Assembly: GCF_036634175.1 (NCBI RefSeq)
Contig: NZ_JAZIFX010000001.1
Location: 496,001-560,000 of the forward strand
Direction of reading: 5' to 3'
DNA length: 64,000 nucleotides
From: Streptomyces sp. P9-A2
GTDB taxonomy: Bacteria; Actinomycetota; Actinomycetes; Streptomycetales; Streptomycetaceae
Positions 51,075 to 61,146 of this stretch are shown piece after piece. The position numbers were made by a program, and so were the translations under genes. The notes under the pieces were generated by a model. That model ran no database searches and was not told where the DNA came from. It saw only the letters and a program-made list of their open reading frames with translations. Within the stretch, counting starts at the first letter, position 1, and each line of letters begins with the position of its first letter.

Positions 51075-51884
51075 TCAGCCGGCCGGGGCGCGCAGAAGTC
51101 GGTGCCGGGTGCTCTCGGGCAGCACTCGGCGCAGCACCGGGGCCGTGGAGCTGAGGGTGCCAGCGAACACGGTGACGAGGTCGTGCGGCACGCTGCTGCC
51201 GAAGGACGCTGCCCACAGGCACGGCGAGCCGGGCACCGGCTCGGCCCATGCCTGCCACCCGGCCGGGCCCGCCTCGTCCGCGCCGACGGTCAGGGCGCGC
51301 GGGTCGGCGTCCTGGATGAGCGGTGGTACCTCGCCGAGGCTGATGTGCGAGGCGAAGGTCGGGTCCATCGCTCCCGTGCCGGGCCGGTCGATGTCGCGGA
51401 GCCAGCCGTGCGCGGTAACCGCGTCGAGGACCGGCTCGGGCCCGGCGAGCTGCACGGCGGGCTGATCACGGGCGTCGAGCGCAAAGAGGAAGTCGACGAT
51501 CGCCTCCCCGGGAACCTCGAGGGTGAAGTAGGCGGACCACTGCGCGAGCGGGCTGCTCGTGTCCGCGCGCGCGGACACATGCCAGGCGATCGGCAGCTCC
51601 CCCAGGTGGAACGGCTCGTCCGCCAGGACCCACTGGGCCCAGCGGAGGGTGTCGGGGTTGATGTGCAGGATAATTGAGCGCAGGACCTGGCGGTCCTGCG
51701 GCGCCTCGTCCGGCTCCCGCCGTCCGCGAACGATCGTCAGGCTCGTCCAGCCAAAATCGGCGAGCGTGTCGGCGACGGCGTCGTAGAGGCGTCCATCGTC
51801 ACCGGCCAGGTCACGGGGACCGACCCAGTACGCGCCCTGAGCCTTGTCCGAGTGGGACGGGTCGAACGGGAAGTCGGGGTACAG
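51075..51884 (-). CDS. DUF317 protein, possible CTG start
   Basis: The C-terminal 168 residues start at a GTG (51578), but clear DUF317-type sequence continues upstream in the same frame (YPDFPFDPSHSDKAQGAYW, VGPRDLAGDD, ADTLADFGWTSLTIVRG, HLGELPIAWHV) up to a stop at 51912-51914. No ATG, GTG or TTG lies in that stretch. CTG at 51884 follows GGAGG with four bases between, so a CTG start giving 269 residues fits best; a truncated gene is the alternative. DUF317 proteins are frequent on Streptomyces mobile DNA; function unknown. It is last of three minus-strand genes. Confidence 0.6.
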   Translation of the reverse strand: MYPDFPFDPSHSDKAQGAYWVGPRDLAGDDGRLYDAVADTLADFGWTSLTIVRGRREPDEAPQDRQVLRSIILHINPDTLRWAQWVLADEPFHLGELPIAWHVSARADTSSPLAQWSAYFTLEVPGEAIVDFLFALDARDQPAVQLAGPEPVLDAVTAHGWLRDIDRPGTGAMDPTFASHISLGEVPPLIQDADPRALTVGADEAGPAGWQAWAEPVPGSPCLWAASFGSSVPHDLVTVFAGTLSSTAPVLRRVLPESTRHRLLRAPAG

Positions 51885-51911
51885 GGCGCCTCCAACGGCA
51901 ATGGTGGGGAT

Positions 51912-52202
51912 CTACTGTCCGCTGACGGTGCGGCGGGGACGGCGCGGGGGCGCCTGGACGGGAACCTGCCAGGCCAGCAGGACGGCGACCTCGGGCGGCA
52001 GATGGCCGAGCTGCGTGTCCGCGCCCCGGCCCTCAGCAAGATAGACGACCGTCTGTCCGGTCTCGTCCGTGGCCTGAACCGCCTGTTCGAGGCGGTGAGC
52101 CATCGGAAAGAACGGGTTCATCGCCTGGCGCACCGGAGCGCTGCGGTCACAGGCGGACAAGAGGTCGATGAGATCGCCGACGGTCATCTCCGTGTGTGGC
52201 AC
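51912..52202 (-). CDS. Small hypothetical protein of the DUF317 cluster
   Basis: 96 residues from GTG 52202, which follows AGGAGG by six bases. TEMTVGDLIDLLSACDRSAPVRQAMNPFFPMAHRLEQAVQATDETGQTVVYLAEG is a compact alpha/beta sequence seen beside DUF317 genes in Streptomyces; the C-terminus is basic (PVQAPPRRPRRTVSGQ). Function unknown. The gene lies 28 bp ahead of the proposed CTG start of the DUF317 gene and 100 bp after the first DUF317-like gene. Confidence 0.6.
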   Translation of the reverse strand: MPHTEMTVGDLIDLLSACDRSAPVRQAMNPFFPMAHRLEQAVQATDETGQTVVYLAEGRGADTQLGHLPPEVAVLLAWQVPVQAPPRRPRRTVSGQ

Positions 52203-52302
52203 GGACAGCCTCCTTGGTTGCGGGATACCGGTGGCGGGGCAAGAGGCGCCGGTGGACGGAGAACCGCCTCCAAGGGAGTACCTCCGGCTCGCGGCTCCGG
52301 CG

Positions 52303-52662
52303 TCATACGCGACGGGAGGTTTCCAGCACATGCGCCACGGCCGCGGCGACAACAGCAGGCGGCGTCTCCATGTCGAAAGAGATGCTGTAGCCACGAACCG
52401 TCGCCGTACCGGTAACGGCGATCTTCCACCCCTCCCCGTCGGTGCCGGGGCGGCCGAGCGGAAACCATCCGAGGTAGAAGCGGCCGTCCTTCGAGTTGAC
52501 GTGCACGTCCGCGCGGTCGTCCACGACCAGATGGAAGTCGTCGGTGGAGAACTGGTCCATGACGAGCGTGGGCTCGCCCGGACCGAGCTGCCACTCACTC
52601 AGTCGCAGGGCCTCAACGGTGGTCGAGAATCCGGGGTTCATAGGAGCCACGGTCACGGGCAT
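52303..52662 (-). CDS. Small DUF317-like protein
   Basis: 119 residues from ATG 52662. STDDFHLVVDDRADVHVNSKDGRFYLGWFPLGRPGTDGEGWKIAVTGTATVRGYSISFDMETPPAVVAAAVAHVLETS resembles a single DUF317 repeat (surface-like beta strands ending in a helix with PP at its start). Function unknown. It is the first gene of a three-gene minus-strand set, divergent from the large caspase-like gene with about 240 bp between the starts. Confidence 0.6.
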   Translation of the reverse strand: MPVTVAPMNPGFSTTVEALRLSEWQLGPGEPTLVMDQFSTDDFHLVVDDRADVHVNSKDGRFYLGWFPLGRPGTDGEGWKIAVTGTATVRGYSISFDMETPPAVVAAAVAHVLETSRRV

Positions 52663-52790
52663 TCACCTTCCTGACCTGGTATCTCGGGGAAGGTTTTCTA
52701 CGTTGACATGCCCCTGCCCACCCAGCCAGGCTTTCGTGGATCTTTCCCGTCTGCCCCCGGCGAACTGCTTTCCTTTGTCATCCAATCGAG

Positions 52791-52835
52791 GCGTTTGACA
52801 GCAAACGCAATCCTCTGGGCTTTTCTAACAGAAAA
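52791..52835. promoter_or_regulatory. Two palindromes in the divergent promoter region
   Basis: GCGTTTGACAGCAAACGC (52791-52808) has seven-base perfect arms and contains a TTGACA; TTTTCTAACAGAAAA (52821-52835) has six-base perfect arms. They lie about 70-110 bp ahead of the caspase-like gene in locally AT-rich DNA. They may be operators or promoter elements for either direction. Confidence 0.45.
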
Positions 52836-52903
52836 TCTAGTCGTGAGGGCTGACCAGCCTCGATCCCGATAGCCTGGAGACCGAAGCGTACGGGCACGGG
52901 GGG

Positions 52904-55900
52904 ATGATGGTTCGAGCACTTCTGCTCGGGGTTGGGACCTTTGAGAGCGTGATCGAAGGTGAGTGGAGCCCCACGTCGGAGGGGTTGCTTCCGCTGCCGT
53001 CCGTTGAACCGCAGGTGCGTGAACTCGCTGAGGTGCTCTCGCGCTTCGACGGGCTGAACGTAAGTGAACCGTTGATCGACGCGGACCGGGTCAGCGTTAA
53101 TGAGAGCTGGCGGCAGCTGCGACACGATTCGTTAGGCCGGCCACGTATCGTTCACTTTTCCGGTCACGGGGTCTCTCGTGGCCGGGTCTTGTACCTGCCC
53201 GTGCACGACAGCCGTCCGAGCGACCTCCCGGCGTCGGCGATCGATGTCGGCCGATGGCTGAACGAGGTCGAGCACGGCTCCGACCAATCTCCCGTCCTAT
53301 TCCTGCTCGATGTTTGCGGTGCAGGGGCCGCGACGGACTACCAGCTGTTCCAGGACGTTCCCGAGGGCGACCGAAAGACCTGGGTGATTGCGGCCTGCAC
53401 GGCGGACGAGAGCGCCTTCGACGCACGGTTCACCAAGGCTACAGCCCAGGTGCTGGAGCGGCTCCGCTTGGGGCACTGGGACATCTCTCCGACTCTGTCC
53501 CATGTGCCGGTGGAGGCTGTCGCCGACGAGATCGCGCGGGAGCTGGTCCGCCTCGGCGAGGGGTATCCGCAGACCGTGGTGCACTCGCCGCGCCGGGCCG
53601 CCTCGTTGGCGGTACCGGAGTTCTTCGCCAACCCGGCGTTTAGCACTGACGGGTGGCAGCGTCTTCGGAGCCGACTGCGGTTTGCAGTGCGGGAACTGGC
53701 GGCGGAGTTCGACCCCGGTCTGGATCCAGTGCATTTTCTCACCCGGGCGTCCGGCCGCCTGGACGACGCCGTTGCAATGACGGGCTGCCTCTTCACTGGG
53801 CGGACACGTGAGCTGACCCAGATTCGCTCCTGGTTGGCGAGCGACGAACCCCTGTTACTGGTGACCGGAAGCCCTGGGGCCGGAAAGTCGGCGCTGCTGG
53901 GGGTGACGGTCTTCCTGGCACACAACCAGCTCGCCGAGCTGAGTGCCGGGCTGGTTGGCCGTATTTGTGCTCAGTACCGCCCAAAGCGTCGGTACCCGAC
54001 TCTTGTCGCGGTCCATGCCCGGCACCGGAGCACGGACGAGGTGATCGCATCGATCATAGTTCAGCTGTCTCCCGAGGACGCTGAGCCGGCCGTCGTTAGC
54101 AGTGAGCAAGCTCTGGACGACCTCAAACGCATCGCCCGGGACATGCCGGAACCGGTGGTACTCATCCTCGATGCCATTGACGAAGCCCTGGAGAGCGGCC
54201 GCATCGCCCGCTATCTGCTCCCCGAGCTTCTGCGCATGCTCCGCTCTGATGGCCGCCCCGCTTTCCGGGCGCTTGTGGGAATGCGCCCGCCGAAGGTGGA
54301 CGGCCACCGGTTCTGCGAGGTGCCCGGTGCCCACGCGATGGTGCTCGACCTGGACACCTCCTCCAATGCCGAGGACCTCGCGGACGACCTCACGACCTAC
54401 ATCGCCGACATCCTGTACAGCGCACCCGGTTACAACGGCCAGGCCCTTCGTGAGTCCGTAGCCCGTGCGGTCGCTACCGAGATCGCTCATAGCCCCGATC
54501 GCAGCACCTTCCTCGTCGCAGCACTCTTCGCCGACTTCCTGCGAACCGGTGCACCCCTGAATCCCGTGGAGGCGGTCGCCCAACTGCCGCAGAACCTGCC
54601 GCACCTGCTCGAACTGCACCTGCGGACCACGCTGGACGGCGATCCGTGGATGCGGCACTTGATGGTGGGGCTGGCACAAGCGCGGGGTCAGGGTATGCCG
54701 CTTGAGCTTGTGGCCGCAGCGGCCACTGCTGCCGCCATGGCCGCGGGTCAGGAGCTCCGCCCGCTGACCCCGGGCGAGGCCCGCGAGAAGCTGGCTACCG
54801 CCCGCTTCTATCTACGGACGAACATCGACTCGGACGGACGCCAGCTCTATCGGTTCTTCCACGAGACGATCACCGAGCACTTCCGTGACGCTGGGGCCGA
54901 ACTCGACGGGCTCGCCGACACGCTGTTTAACGAGCTATTGTCGGCCGTCCCGGGGCGGTGGGCCGCTGAAGGACCTCGGTGGGACCTCGCCGCACCGTAT
55001 CTGCTGCGACATCTCATGGAGCATGCCGTCGCTGTTCCGGGCGGATCTGCGGTCGACCAGTTGTTCCTAGACCCGGAGTACCTAGTCCGCGCCGACTACG
55101 CCGGCATCTGGGAGGCCGTCCACAGGACGAAGACCCCCACGGCGCGGCGGGCCGGAGTCGCGTACCGGAAGGCATTCGGCCGCTTCGACCTCGGCAGCCC
55201 CTTCGGCGAGAGCATACCGCTGGAGACGCGACGTGCCAGGCTTCAGCAGAGCCTCGTGACCTACCAGGCGGCCGGGCTCGCACGCCGCCTCTACGACGAA
55301 CGGACCCCGCTCCGCACGCACTGGAGCACGGGCTTGCCTGAGGAGTCCCTGCTGTACGTCATCAGCGAGGACGAGTTGGGCGCCACCGTGTCAGCCCTCG
55401 CCCTGGGAGCCGTCGCTCGACGGCTTCTCGCCGTGTTCGGCGGCACCGATGGCTCCCTCCAAGCGTGGGACATCACACCGAGCCCTGACAGCAGCGCGGT
55501 CCAGTACTTCTCGGCTCCGAGGACAGACAAGGGCGCCATCACCCAAATGGCGATCGCGGATCTGGATGAGCGGGCAGTCATCGCCTCGGTGACTGACCAG
55601 AACGCTCTCCTGCTGTACGACCTCGCCACGGGTGCGATCGTCGCCGACACACGCCTCGACGGCGCGAGAGTCTCAGCCCTGGCGGTTGTCGGCACCGGCG
55701 ACGAAACTGCTCTTGCAGTCGGTCGGGGCAGTGGCGAGATCAGCCTGGTCGGCCTGCTCGGCGAGTCGTTCGGCAGGATCTTAGACACCGTCGAAGCCGG
55801 GGGCGCCGCCATCGGTTCGTTGCTCGGCGAGGAGTCCGCAGACGGCTCCCTCGCCTTCCACTGCGTTTCCGCCGAGTCTCAGGGACATGGGCCGAGGGTG

Positions 55901-57439
55901 CTGCGGAATCTGGGCGAGCGGCCCGTCACCATCTCGTCGGAGGGACCGCTCCAGGAGGTGCGGATCCAGCCCACCAACGCGCGCACCCCGCTGTTCTCCC
56001 TCATCGCCTATCACCCGAGCATGTATGTGGTAAGGGTGAACGGTGAGACTGCCCACTTCGTCACGGAGGACAAAGACCGCGGGCTGACACTCGCAGACAT
56101 CCGCCATGTAGACCGCTTTCAGATCGCGCTGACCGCCCATCGCGACGGCAACATGCGGGTGTGGGACCTCGACGTTTGCCCGCAGTTCGGTCACGGCCAA
56201 AACCACTGGCACCCTGCCACAATCCTCGGCACCATTCGGATCGGCGGCTCGGAACTCGTCCTCAGCGCCGAACTCGCATTTGGCGAGATCAAGGCTTGGG
56301 ACCTAAGCACCGGCGCCGAGGATCATGAACTGACCGAACTGGGCGGGCTCAGCCATGCCGCCACCGTGACAGCCGACGATGCGTCCTATGTCGTCACAGT
56401 AACCACGGAGAACGAGCTCGACACCTGGAATGTCCGTGAGGACGCCCTGGAATCAACGGTCCGCCTCCCCGCTCCGGCCACCGCGCTGGCCGCTGTGCCG
56501 CAAGGAGATTCGGTGTGGGCCGTGGTCGGCGGTGCCGACGGTGATATCCACGTGTGGGACACGAGCAAGGAGTCGCCTTCCCACGTCCTCACCGGCGTTG
56601 ACGGACCGGTCACGGAGCTGGTCGCGGGCGACGTCGGCAGCGAATCTCTCCTGATCAGCGTCCACAACGAACGCAGGGTCTGTCTCTGGTCCCTGGCTGA
56701 CGGCACCCTGCGGCAATCGATCACGCTGGATCGGATCGGAGCGATCGCGATGCAAGGAGGACGCCTGTTCGCTGCCGAGCAATCGTCGGACGACGACCAG
56801 GTGCGGATCTGGGACCTTGTGACGGCCTCGCTCGTGGGCTCTGTCTCCGTGGCCAGCCCGCAGGTGATGACTGTCAGCCAAGTGAACGGCAGGCCGGTAC
56901 TCGTGGCCGCTGTCAACGAGGCGGAGGTCCAAGCATGGGATGCCAAATCCGGCGATCCACTCGGATACCCGGCCCCAGTTCCGGATCGAGTGCACACGAT
57001 CGCCCCCCACGAGAGCGGCGTGCTGGTAGGCAGCAAGGCCGGCCATGTCACGGCCCTCGGCTGGGGCTGCTCCGCAGCGGCGTCGGCACTCCGCCCAACG
57101 AGGCCGACCGTCCACGTCACCCACGTCCTGGCTTGGTTGCCGGGCGAACTGCTATGCGGCGATGCCCGCGCAGACGGATGGGAGTTGTACACCGTCGACG
57201 AATGGGAGGGAGGACTGCCGCCTTCCTTCGGCCTGGTCTACGCCCGCCCCATCACTGCGACGACGACTGAACTCCACGATGCTCTCGTCGACGTACTGAC
57301 GCCCGACGGATTTGAGGTCGTGCGGCTGGAGGCACACTGGTACGAGATCAGCAAGGTCGACGGCGTGACCAACGGCGGCCCGTGGCGATTCCCGGCGTAC
57401 TCCGTTCATTGTCACTCGGAGGAAGGACCAGAGCAGTGA
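52904..57439 (+). CDS. Caspase-NACHT-like-WD40 protein (bacterial NLR type)
   Basis: 1511 residues. Residues about 1-240 are a caspase-like (C14) peptidase: HFSGHG with His88 and LLDVCGAG with Cys138 form the dyad. A STAND/NACHT-like ATPase follows: GSPGAGKSA (322-330) and VVLILDAIDEA (about 418-428), then a helical region to about 790. From about 820 to 1450 there are WD40-like blades (LQAWDITPS, MRVWDLDVC, IKAWDLSTG, IHVWDTSKE, VRIWDLVTA, VQAWDAKSG). This layout is that of effector-ATPase-sensor proteins acting in antiphage defence or programmed cell death. Two ATGs (52904, 52907) are possible. The hydrolase gene overlaps its stop. Confidence 0.88.
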   Translation: MMVRALLLGVGTFESVIEGEWSPTSEGLLPLPSVEPQVRELAEVLSRFDGLNVSEPLIDADRVSVNESWRQLRHDSLGRPRIVHFSGHGVSRGRVLYLPVHDSRPSDLPASAIDVGRWLNEVEHGSDQSPVLFLLDVCGAGAATDYQLFQDVPEGDRKTWVIAACTADESAFDARFTKATAQVLERLRLGHWDISPTLSHVPVEAVADEIARELVRLGEGYPQTVVHSPRRAASLAVPEFFANPAFSTDGWQRLRSRLRFAVRELAAEFDPGLDPVHFLTRASGRLDDAVAMTGCLFTGRTRELTQIRSWLASDEPLLLVTGSPGAGKSALLGVTVFLAHNQLAELSAGLVGRICAQYRPKRRYPTLVAVHARHRSTDEVIASIIVQLSPEDAEPAVVSSEQALDDLKRIARDMPEPVVLILDAIDEALESGRIARYLLPELLRMLRSDGRPAFRALVGMRPPKVDGHRFCEVPGAHAMVLDLDTSSNAEDLADDLTTYIADILYSAPGYNGQALRESVARAVATEIAHSPDRSTFLVAALFADFLRTGAPLNPVEAVAQLPQNLPHLLELHLRTTLDGDPWMRHLMVGLAQARGQGMPLELVAAAATAAAMAAGQELRPLTPGEAREKLATARFYLRTNIDSDGRQLYRFFHETITEHFRDAGAELDGLADTLFNELLSAVPGRWAAEGPRWDLAAPYLLRHLMEHAVAVPGGSAVDQLFLDPEYLVRADYAGIWEAVHRTKTPTARRAGVAYRKAFGRFDLGSPFGESIPLETRRARLQQSLVTYQAAGLARRLYDERTPLRTHWSTGLPEESLLYVISEDELGATVSALALGAVARRLLAVFGGTDGSLQAWDITPSPDSSAVQYFSAPRTDKGAITQMAIADLDERAVIASVTDQNALLLYDLATGAIVADTRLDGARVSALAVVGTGDETALAVGRGSGEISLVGLLGESFGRILDTVEAGGAAIGSLLGEESADGSLAFHCVSAESQGHGPRVLRNLGERPVTISSEGPLQEVRIQPTNARTPLFSLIAYHPSMYVVRVNGETAHFVTEDKDRGLTLADIRHVDRFQIALTAHRDGNMRVWDLDVCPQFGHGQNHWHPATILGTIRIGGSELVLSAELAFGEIKAWDLSTGAEDHELTELGGLSHAATVTADDASYVVTVTTENELDTWNVREDALESTVRLPAPATALAAVPQGDSVWAVVGGADGDIHVWDTSKESPSHVLTGVDGPVTELVAGDVGSESLLISVHNERRVCLWSLADGTLRQSITLDRIGAIAMQGGRLFAAEQSSDDDQVRIWDLVTASLVGSVSVASPQVMTVSQVNGRPVLVAAVNEAEVQAWDAKSGDPLGYPAPVPDRVHTIAPHESGVLVGSKAGHVTALGWGCSAAASALRPTRPTVHVTHVLAWLPGELLCGDARADGWELYTVDEWEGGLPPSFGLVYARPITATTTELHDALVDVLTPDGFEVVRLEAHWYEISKVDGVTNGGPWRFPAYSVHCHSEEGPEQ

Positions 57440-57856
57440 CGATCATCGCAGTGCACGGCATCGGCAACCACCTGAGCGGCCGCCCGCCGGAACAGGCGGC
57501 CACCGAACTAGCAGGACAGTGGCAACTCAAACTTCAGCATGGGTTCACTGCCGCCGGACTGGGCGCCCACCGACTCCCCGCCCTGCACGTCGCGTACTAC
57601 GCTCACCACACCCACGCCGCGGAGCGGCAGGCTGCCGTGCCGGATGTACTTGCCATCGACGAACGAGAACAGTCCATCGTCATCGCCTGGGCGCTGGCCC
57701 TAGGTTCACCCACCCTCCAGGAACGGCAGGGACTGATTACTGCACCACTGCGGCAGGTCCTGTCCTGGGTTTCCCGACGCCGCAACATCCCCATCGGTAC
57801 GGTCATTCGGCTCGCCGTCCAACTGGCCGGCGAGGTCCCCTCTCTGTCAGCCTTGG

Positions 57857-59342
57857 GTGAGACGTCCCGCTTCGGCGGGTTAGCCTGAGAGGGCACGACA
57901 GGAGAACCACCCCCTCATGACCAGCAGCAAGTCCGCCGGATCCGACCCGGCTCCCCGGCCGAAGCGCCGCACTTTCAGCCCGGAGTACAAGCTGCGGATC
58001 GTGGCCGAGTACGACGCCGCCCCGCAGAACGAGAAGGGCGCGGTCCTGCGCCGCGAGCGGCTGTACCACTCGCATGTGAAGGAGTGGCGGGCCGCGCGGG
58101 ATGCCGGGGCTCTGGAGAAGCTGGTCGACCAGCGTACCGGCCCGGCGAGGCCGAAGAAGTCTGCTGCCGAGGCGGAGAACGAGAAACTGCGCCGCCAGGT
58201 GGAGCGTCTGGAGAAGGAACTGGCGCGGAACAAGGCCGCGCTGGAGGTTATGGGAAAAGCTTCCGCGCTCTTGGAAATGATCTCCGAGGGCGCGGACTGA
58301 ACGCTGCCGTCACCCCGGTGGCCGATGACGCGTTCACCGGCGTCGAGGGCGTGCTGGGTGTGACTGCGGCGTGCCGGCTGACCGGCCGCTCGCGGGCCAC
58401 CCACTACCGCCGGCTGCGTCCGGCGCCACCACGCCGGCCCCGCAAGCCGCAGGTCCAGCCCTCGGCCCTGACGGCCGAAGAACGGTCTGCGGTAATGGAG
58501 TTGATGAACAGCGACGAGTACGCCGAACTGGCGCCCGCGCAGATCTGGGCCCGCGAGCTGGATGCCGGGCGCTACCACTGCTCGGTCTCCACGATGTACC
58601 GGATCCTGCGCGAGAAGGGCCAGTCCGGCGAGCGCCGAAGACAGGCCACCCACCCCGCCCAGGCGGTGCCCGAGCTGGTGGCCACCGCCCCGTCGCAGGT
58701 GTTCACCTGGGACATCACCAAGGCGGCCGGACCGGCAAAGGGCATCTGGTATCACGCCTACGTCATCATCGACATCTTCAGCCGCTACATCGTCGGCCAC
58801 ACCGTCGAGGCCGCTGAATCGGCCGAACGGGCCGAGGAGTTGATCCGCGAGACCATCGTCCGCAACGGGATCGTGCCCGAGACCGTGCACGCCGACCGCG
58901 GCACCTCGATGACGAGCAAGAAGGTCTCCCAGCTGCTGATCGACCTCGGGGTGACAAGGTCGCACTCGCGGCCGAAGGTCTCCAACGACAACCCCTACAG
59001 CGAGGCCCAGTTCAAGACCACGAAGTACATGTCGGACTATCCCGAACGGTTCGACTCGCTGGCCCACGCCCGCGAATGGTTCGACGCCTTCATCGCGTAC
59101 TACAACCACGAGCACCGGCACTCGGGCATCGGCTGGCACACACCCGCCTCCGTCCACTTCGGGACCGCCGAGGAGGTCCGCGACCAGCGCGCGGTCACCC
59201 TCGCCGAGGCATACGCCCGCCACCCCGAACGCTTCGGCCGCCGCCCCCGACCACCCGAGATACCCCAGACGGCCTGGATCAACGACCCGTCCAAGCGCCG
59301 CGAACCCGCACCACAAACCTCATAGCATCACGACCGTCTCAC
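57857..59342 (+). mobile_element. IS3-type element (second type)
   Basis: 1486 bp. The ends are GTGAGACG and CGTCTCAC, with target duplication TGG (57854-57856, 59343-59345). It holds orfA and orfB in two frames. Proteins differ from those of the IS3-type copies at 23-27 kb, so it is another lineage. It interrupts the hydrolase gene. Confidence 0.85.
57917..59325 (+). CDS. IS3-type transposase (orfA/orfB, second type)
   Basis: OrfA is 57917-58300 (127 residues: FSPEYKLRIVAEYDAAPQNEKGAVLRRERLYHSHVKEWRAAR is the HTH, then AEAENEKLRRQVERLEKELARNKAALEVMGKA coiled coil). OrfB in the -1 frame runs to 59325, with the DDE core TWDITKAAGPAKGIWYH, IIDIFSRYIVGH, HADRGTSMTSKKV and NDNPYSEAQFKTTKY. A run GGGAAAAG near 58251-58258 in the overlap could support the -1 shift. 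No disabling change seen. Confidence 0.87.
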
Positions 59343-59863
59343 TGGACTTGAAATCTTCCGGTCCGCCGCTACCTCCACGTTCCGCAGGTACGGGCTGCCG
59401 CCCGATCCACCGTGGCCGAGTCGATCCGACGGGTCCGCCCCCGCGTGGTGCTGGCGCACTCCCTCGGCTCCGTCGTCGCGTACGAAGCCCTCCACGCCCA
59501 CCCGGAACTAACCGTGGACTGCTTCGTAACCCTAGGTTCTCCCCTTGGCTTGCCAGGCGGGATTTTCGATCACCTGGTGCCCGCTCCCATCGCCGGTCGG
59601 GGCGCCCGGCCTGCCGGGGTCCGCTACTGGGTGAACCTCGCCGACACAGGTGACCTGGTGGCGATTCCCCGTCGGCTCGGCGACCGATTCCCCGTTGACC
59701 AGCACGCCGACACCCCGATTGGCCGTATCGACTTCCACACCTTCGGAGCGTACTTGTCCTCCCCGCTCACCGCCGCAGCAATTACTCCCTTCGTCCTCAA
59801 CCCGACGATCCCGGACCAGATCGCCTGAGATTTTCGGCGGTCGGCGTCTTAGCTTGGCGTTTA

Positions 59864-61030
59864 CTGACTTCGGCGCTTTGAGGTCACGGTGGTGACAGCC
59901 CGGTCCCGGCCATGAAGCCGTCGAGTGTCGTGGGCCGGTACTGCAGGCTCTTGAGCCGATTGCGGACCAAGGCCACGAGCCGGCCGATCGTTCCGGAGGT
60001 GAGGTTGGCCAGGCTTCCCCTGCACTGCGACCACGCCCCCTCCACCGGATTCAACTCCGGCGCATACGCGGGCAGCAGGAAGACCGTCAACCAAGTTCGT
60101 GCGGCGACCAGTTGCTGCATCGCCTTTGAGGTGTGGGTGCCCAACCGGTCCCAGACCAGGACGATCGGCGCCTTCACCAGCTGATGCGCGCTGTCGATCA
60201 GCCGGATGTAGTCGTCCTCCGACAGGCTGCGCCGCTCGCCCTTGCGGCCGCGGTGGACCCGCAGGCGGTAGCACAGCCGGGTCCGCGACCCGGGCCGCAT
60301 CGCGATCAGTCCCGCCATGGAGATCCGGCCCGGGCTCCGGCGGCCGGACACCCTCACCAGCGGGGTGTGTCCGCGTCGGCCCCAGGTGCGCCTCTTGGGC
60401 GGCCGCTGCTGCTGGCCGGCCTCGTCCTCGAAGCAGATCCAGCCGTCGGCGGCCGCCCTGGTCCTTTTACCTCCGGCCAGGTGCTCTCCTTCCAGGCGGT
60501 GATCGCCGCCTCGTCGCGCTCGGCCGCCCGGCGGGCGGGCATCTGCGGGGTGAAGCCGAGCCGGCGCATCAGCCGGGTCGCCCCGGAGATGCTGTAGGAG
60601 ATGTGGAACGTGCGGCCGATCAGCGTGGCGACCCGGGCTCCGGTCCACACCTGGTCCTCGTCCCAGCCGTGCGCGGCCGGCCCCTGCTCCAGCATCGCGG
60701 CCAGTTTCCCGCACAGCGCCGGGCGGAGTTTGCAGCGCTGCCCACCGGGCCCCCGGGAGGCCGGCGCCGCCGTCCCTCCGGCGGCCCAGGCGCGCCGCCA
60801 CTGGTAGGCGGACTTCGGTGTCACCCGCAGCAGCTCGGCGACCTCCGGCGCACTGGCCCCGGCCGCGAACAGCTCGGCGGCCTGCAGGCGCAGCGCCTCG
60901 CGTCGCGCGCGTTCCTGGGCGGTCATTCCGCCGCTGTCTGCGTACCTCATACCTTCCGGTGTAGCGCTGTCGCCGCGTACCGCCACCCAGGCGGGCTGTC
61001 ACCGGTCAGACCTCAAAGCGCCGAAGTCAG
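59864..61030 (-). mobile_element. IS630-type element, nested
   Basis: 1167 bp. Inverted ends CTGACTTCGGCGCTTTGAGG at left and right, flanked by TA on both sides (59862-59863, 61031-61032), the IS630/Tc1 target. It lies in the left terminal repeat of the IS701-like element. Its transposase is in two frames. Confidence 0.85.
59884..60986 (-). CDS. IS630-type transposase in two frames (-1 shift)
   Basis: The N-terminal frame (60986 downward: [23 protein letters not shown]...[26 protein letters not shown]) continues to [13 protein letters not shown] near 60470. The C-terminal frame takes over ([18 protein letters not shown]...[13 protein letters not shown]...[20 protein letters not shown]) with the catalytic D/E residues and ends at 59884. 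The change of frame is -1 and occurs at a GTAAAAGG run (about 60465-60475). A programmed shift is known in some IS630 members; a simple inactivating indel is the other option. Confidence 0.7.
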
Positions 61031-61146
61031 TAACGTCGCAGGTCACTCGACCTGCTGAGATCCCCGGGAAACGGCGGCACGTAACGCGGCCGTTCTTCAC
61101 GCTTCGAGATGTCGAGTAACGAAGCACGAGAGAACGGCCGCTGCGT

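Larger units (their letters stand above)
57436..59828 (+). pseudogene. Alpha/beta hydrolase partner gene, broken by an IS and a frameshift
   Basis: The 5' part starts at GTG 57436 (GTGA overlap with the caspase-like gene): TIIAVHGIGNHLSGRPPEQ is the oxyanion-hole strand HGIG of lipase/PGAP1-like hydrolases. The frame runs to the IS at 57857. The 3' part (from about 59361) reads VRRYLHVPQVRAAARSTVAESIRRVRPRVVLAHSLGSVVAYEAL with the nucleophile elbow HSLGS and ends at 59828. Removing the IS and one TGG leaves the two parts in different frames, so an extra indel exists. It was probably the effector or partner of the upstream protein. Confidence 0.75.
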
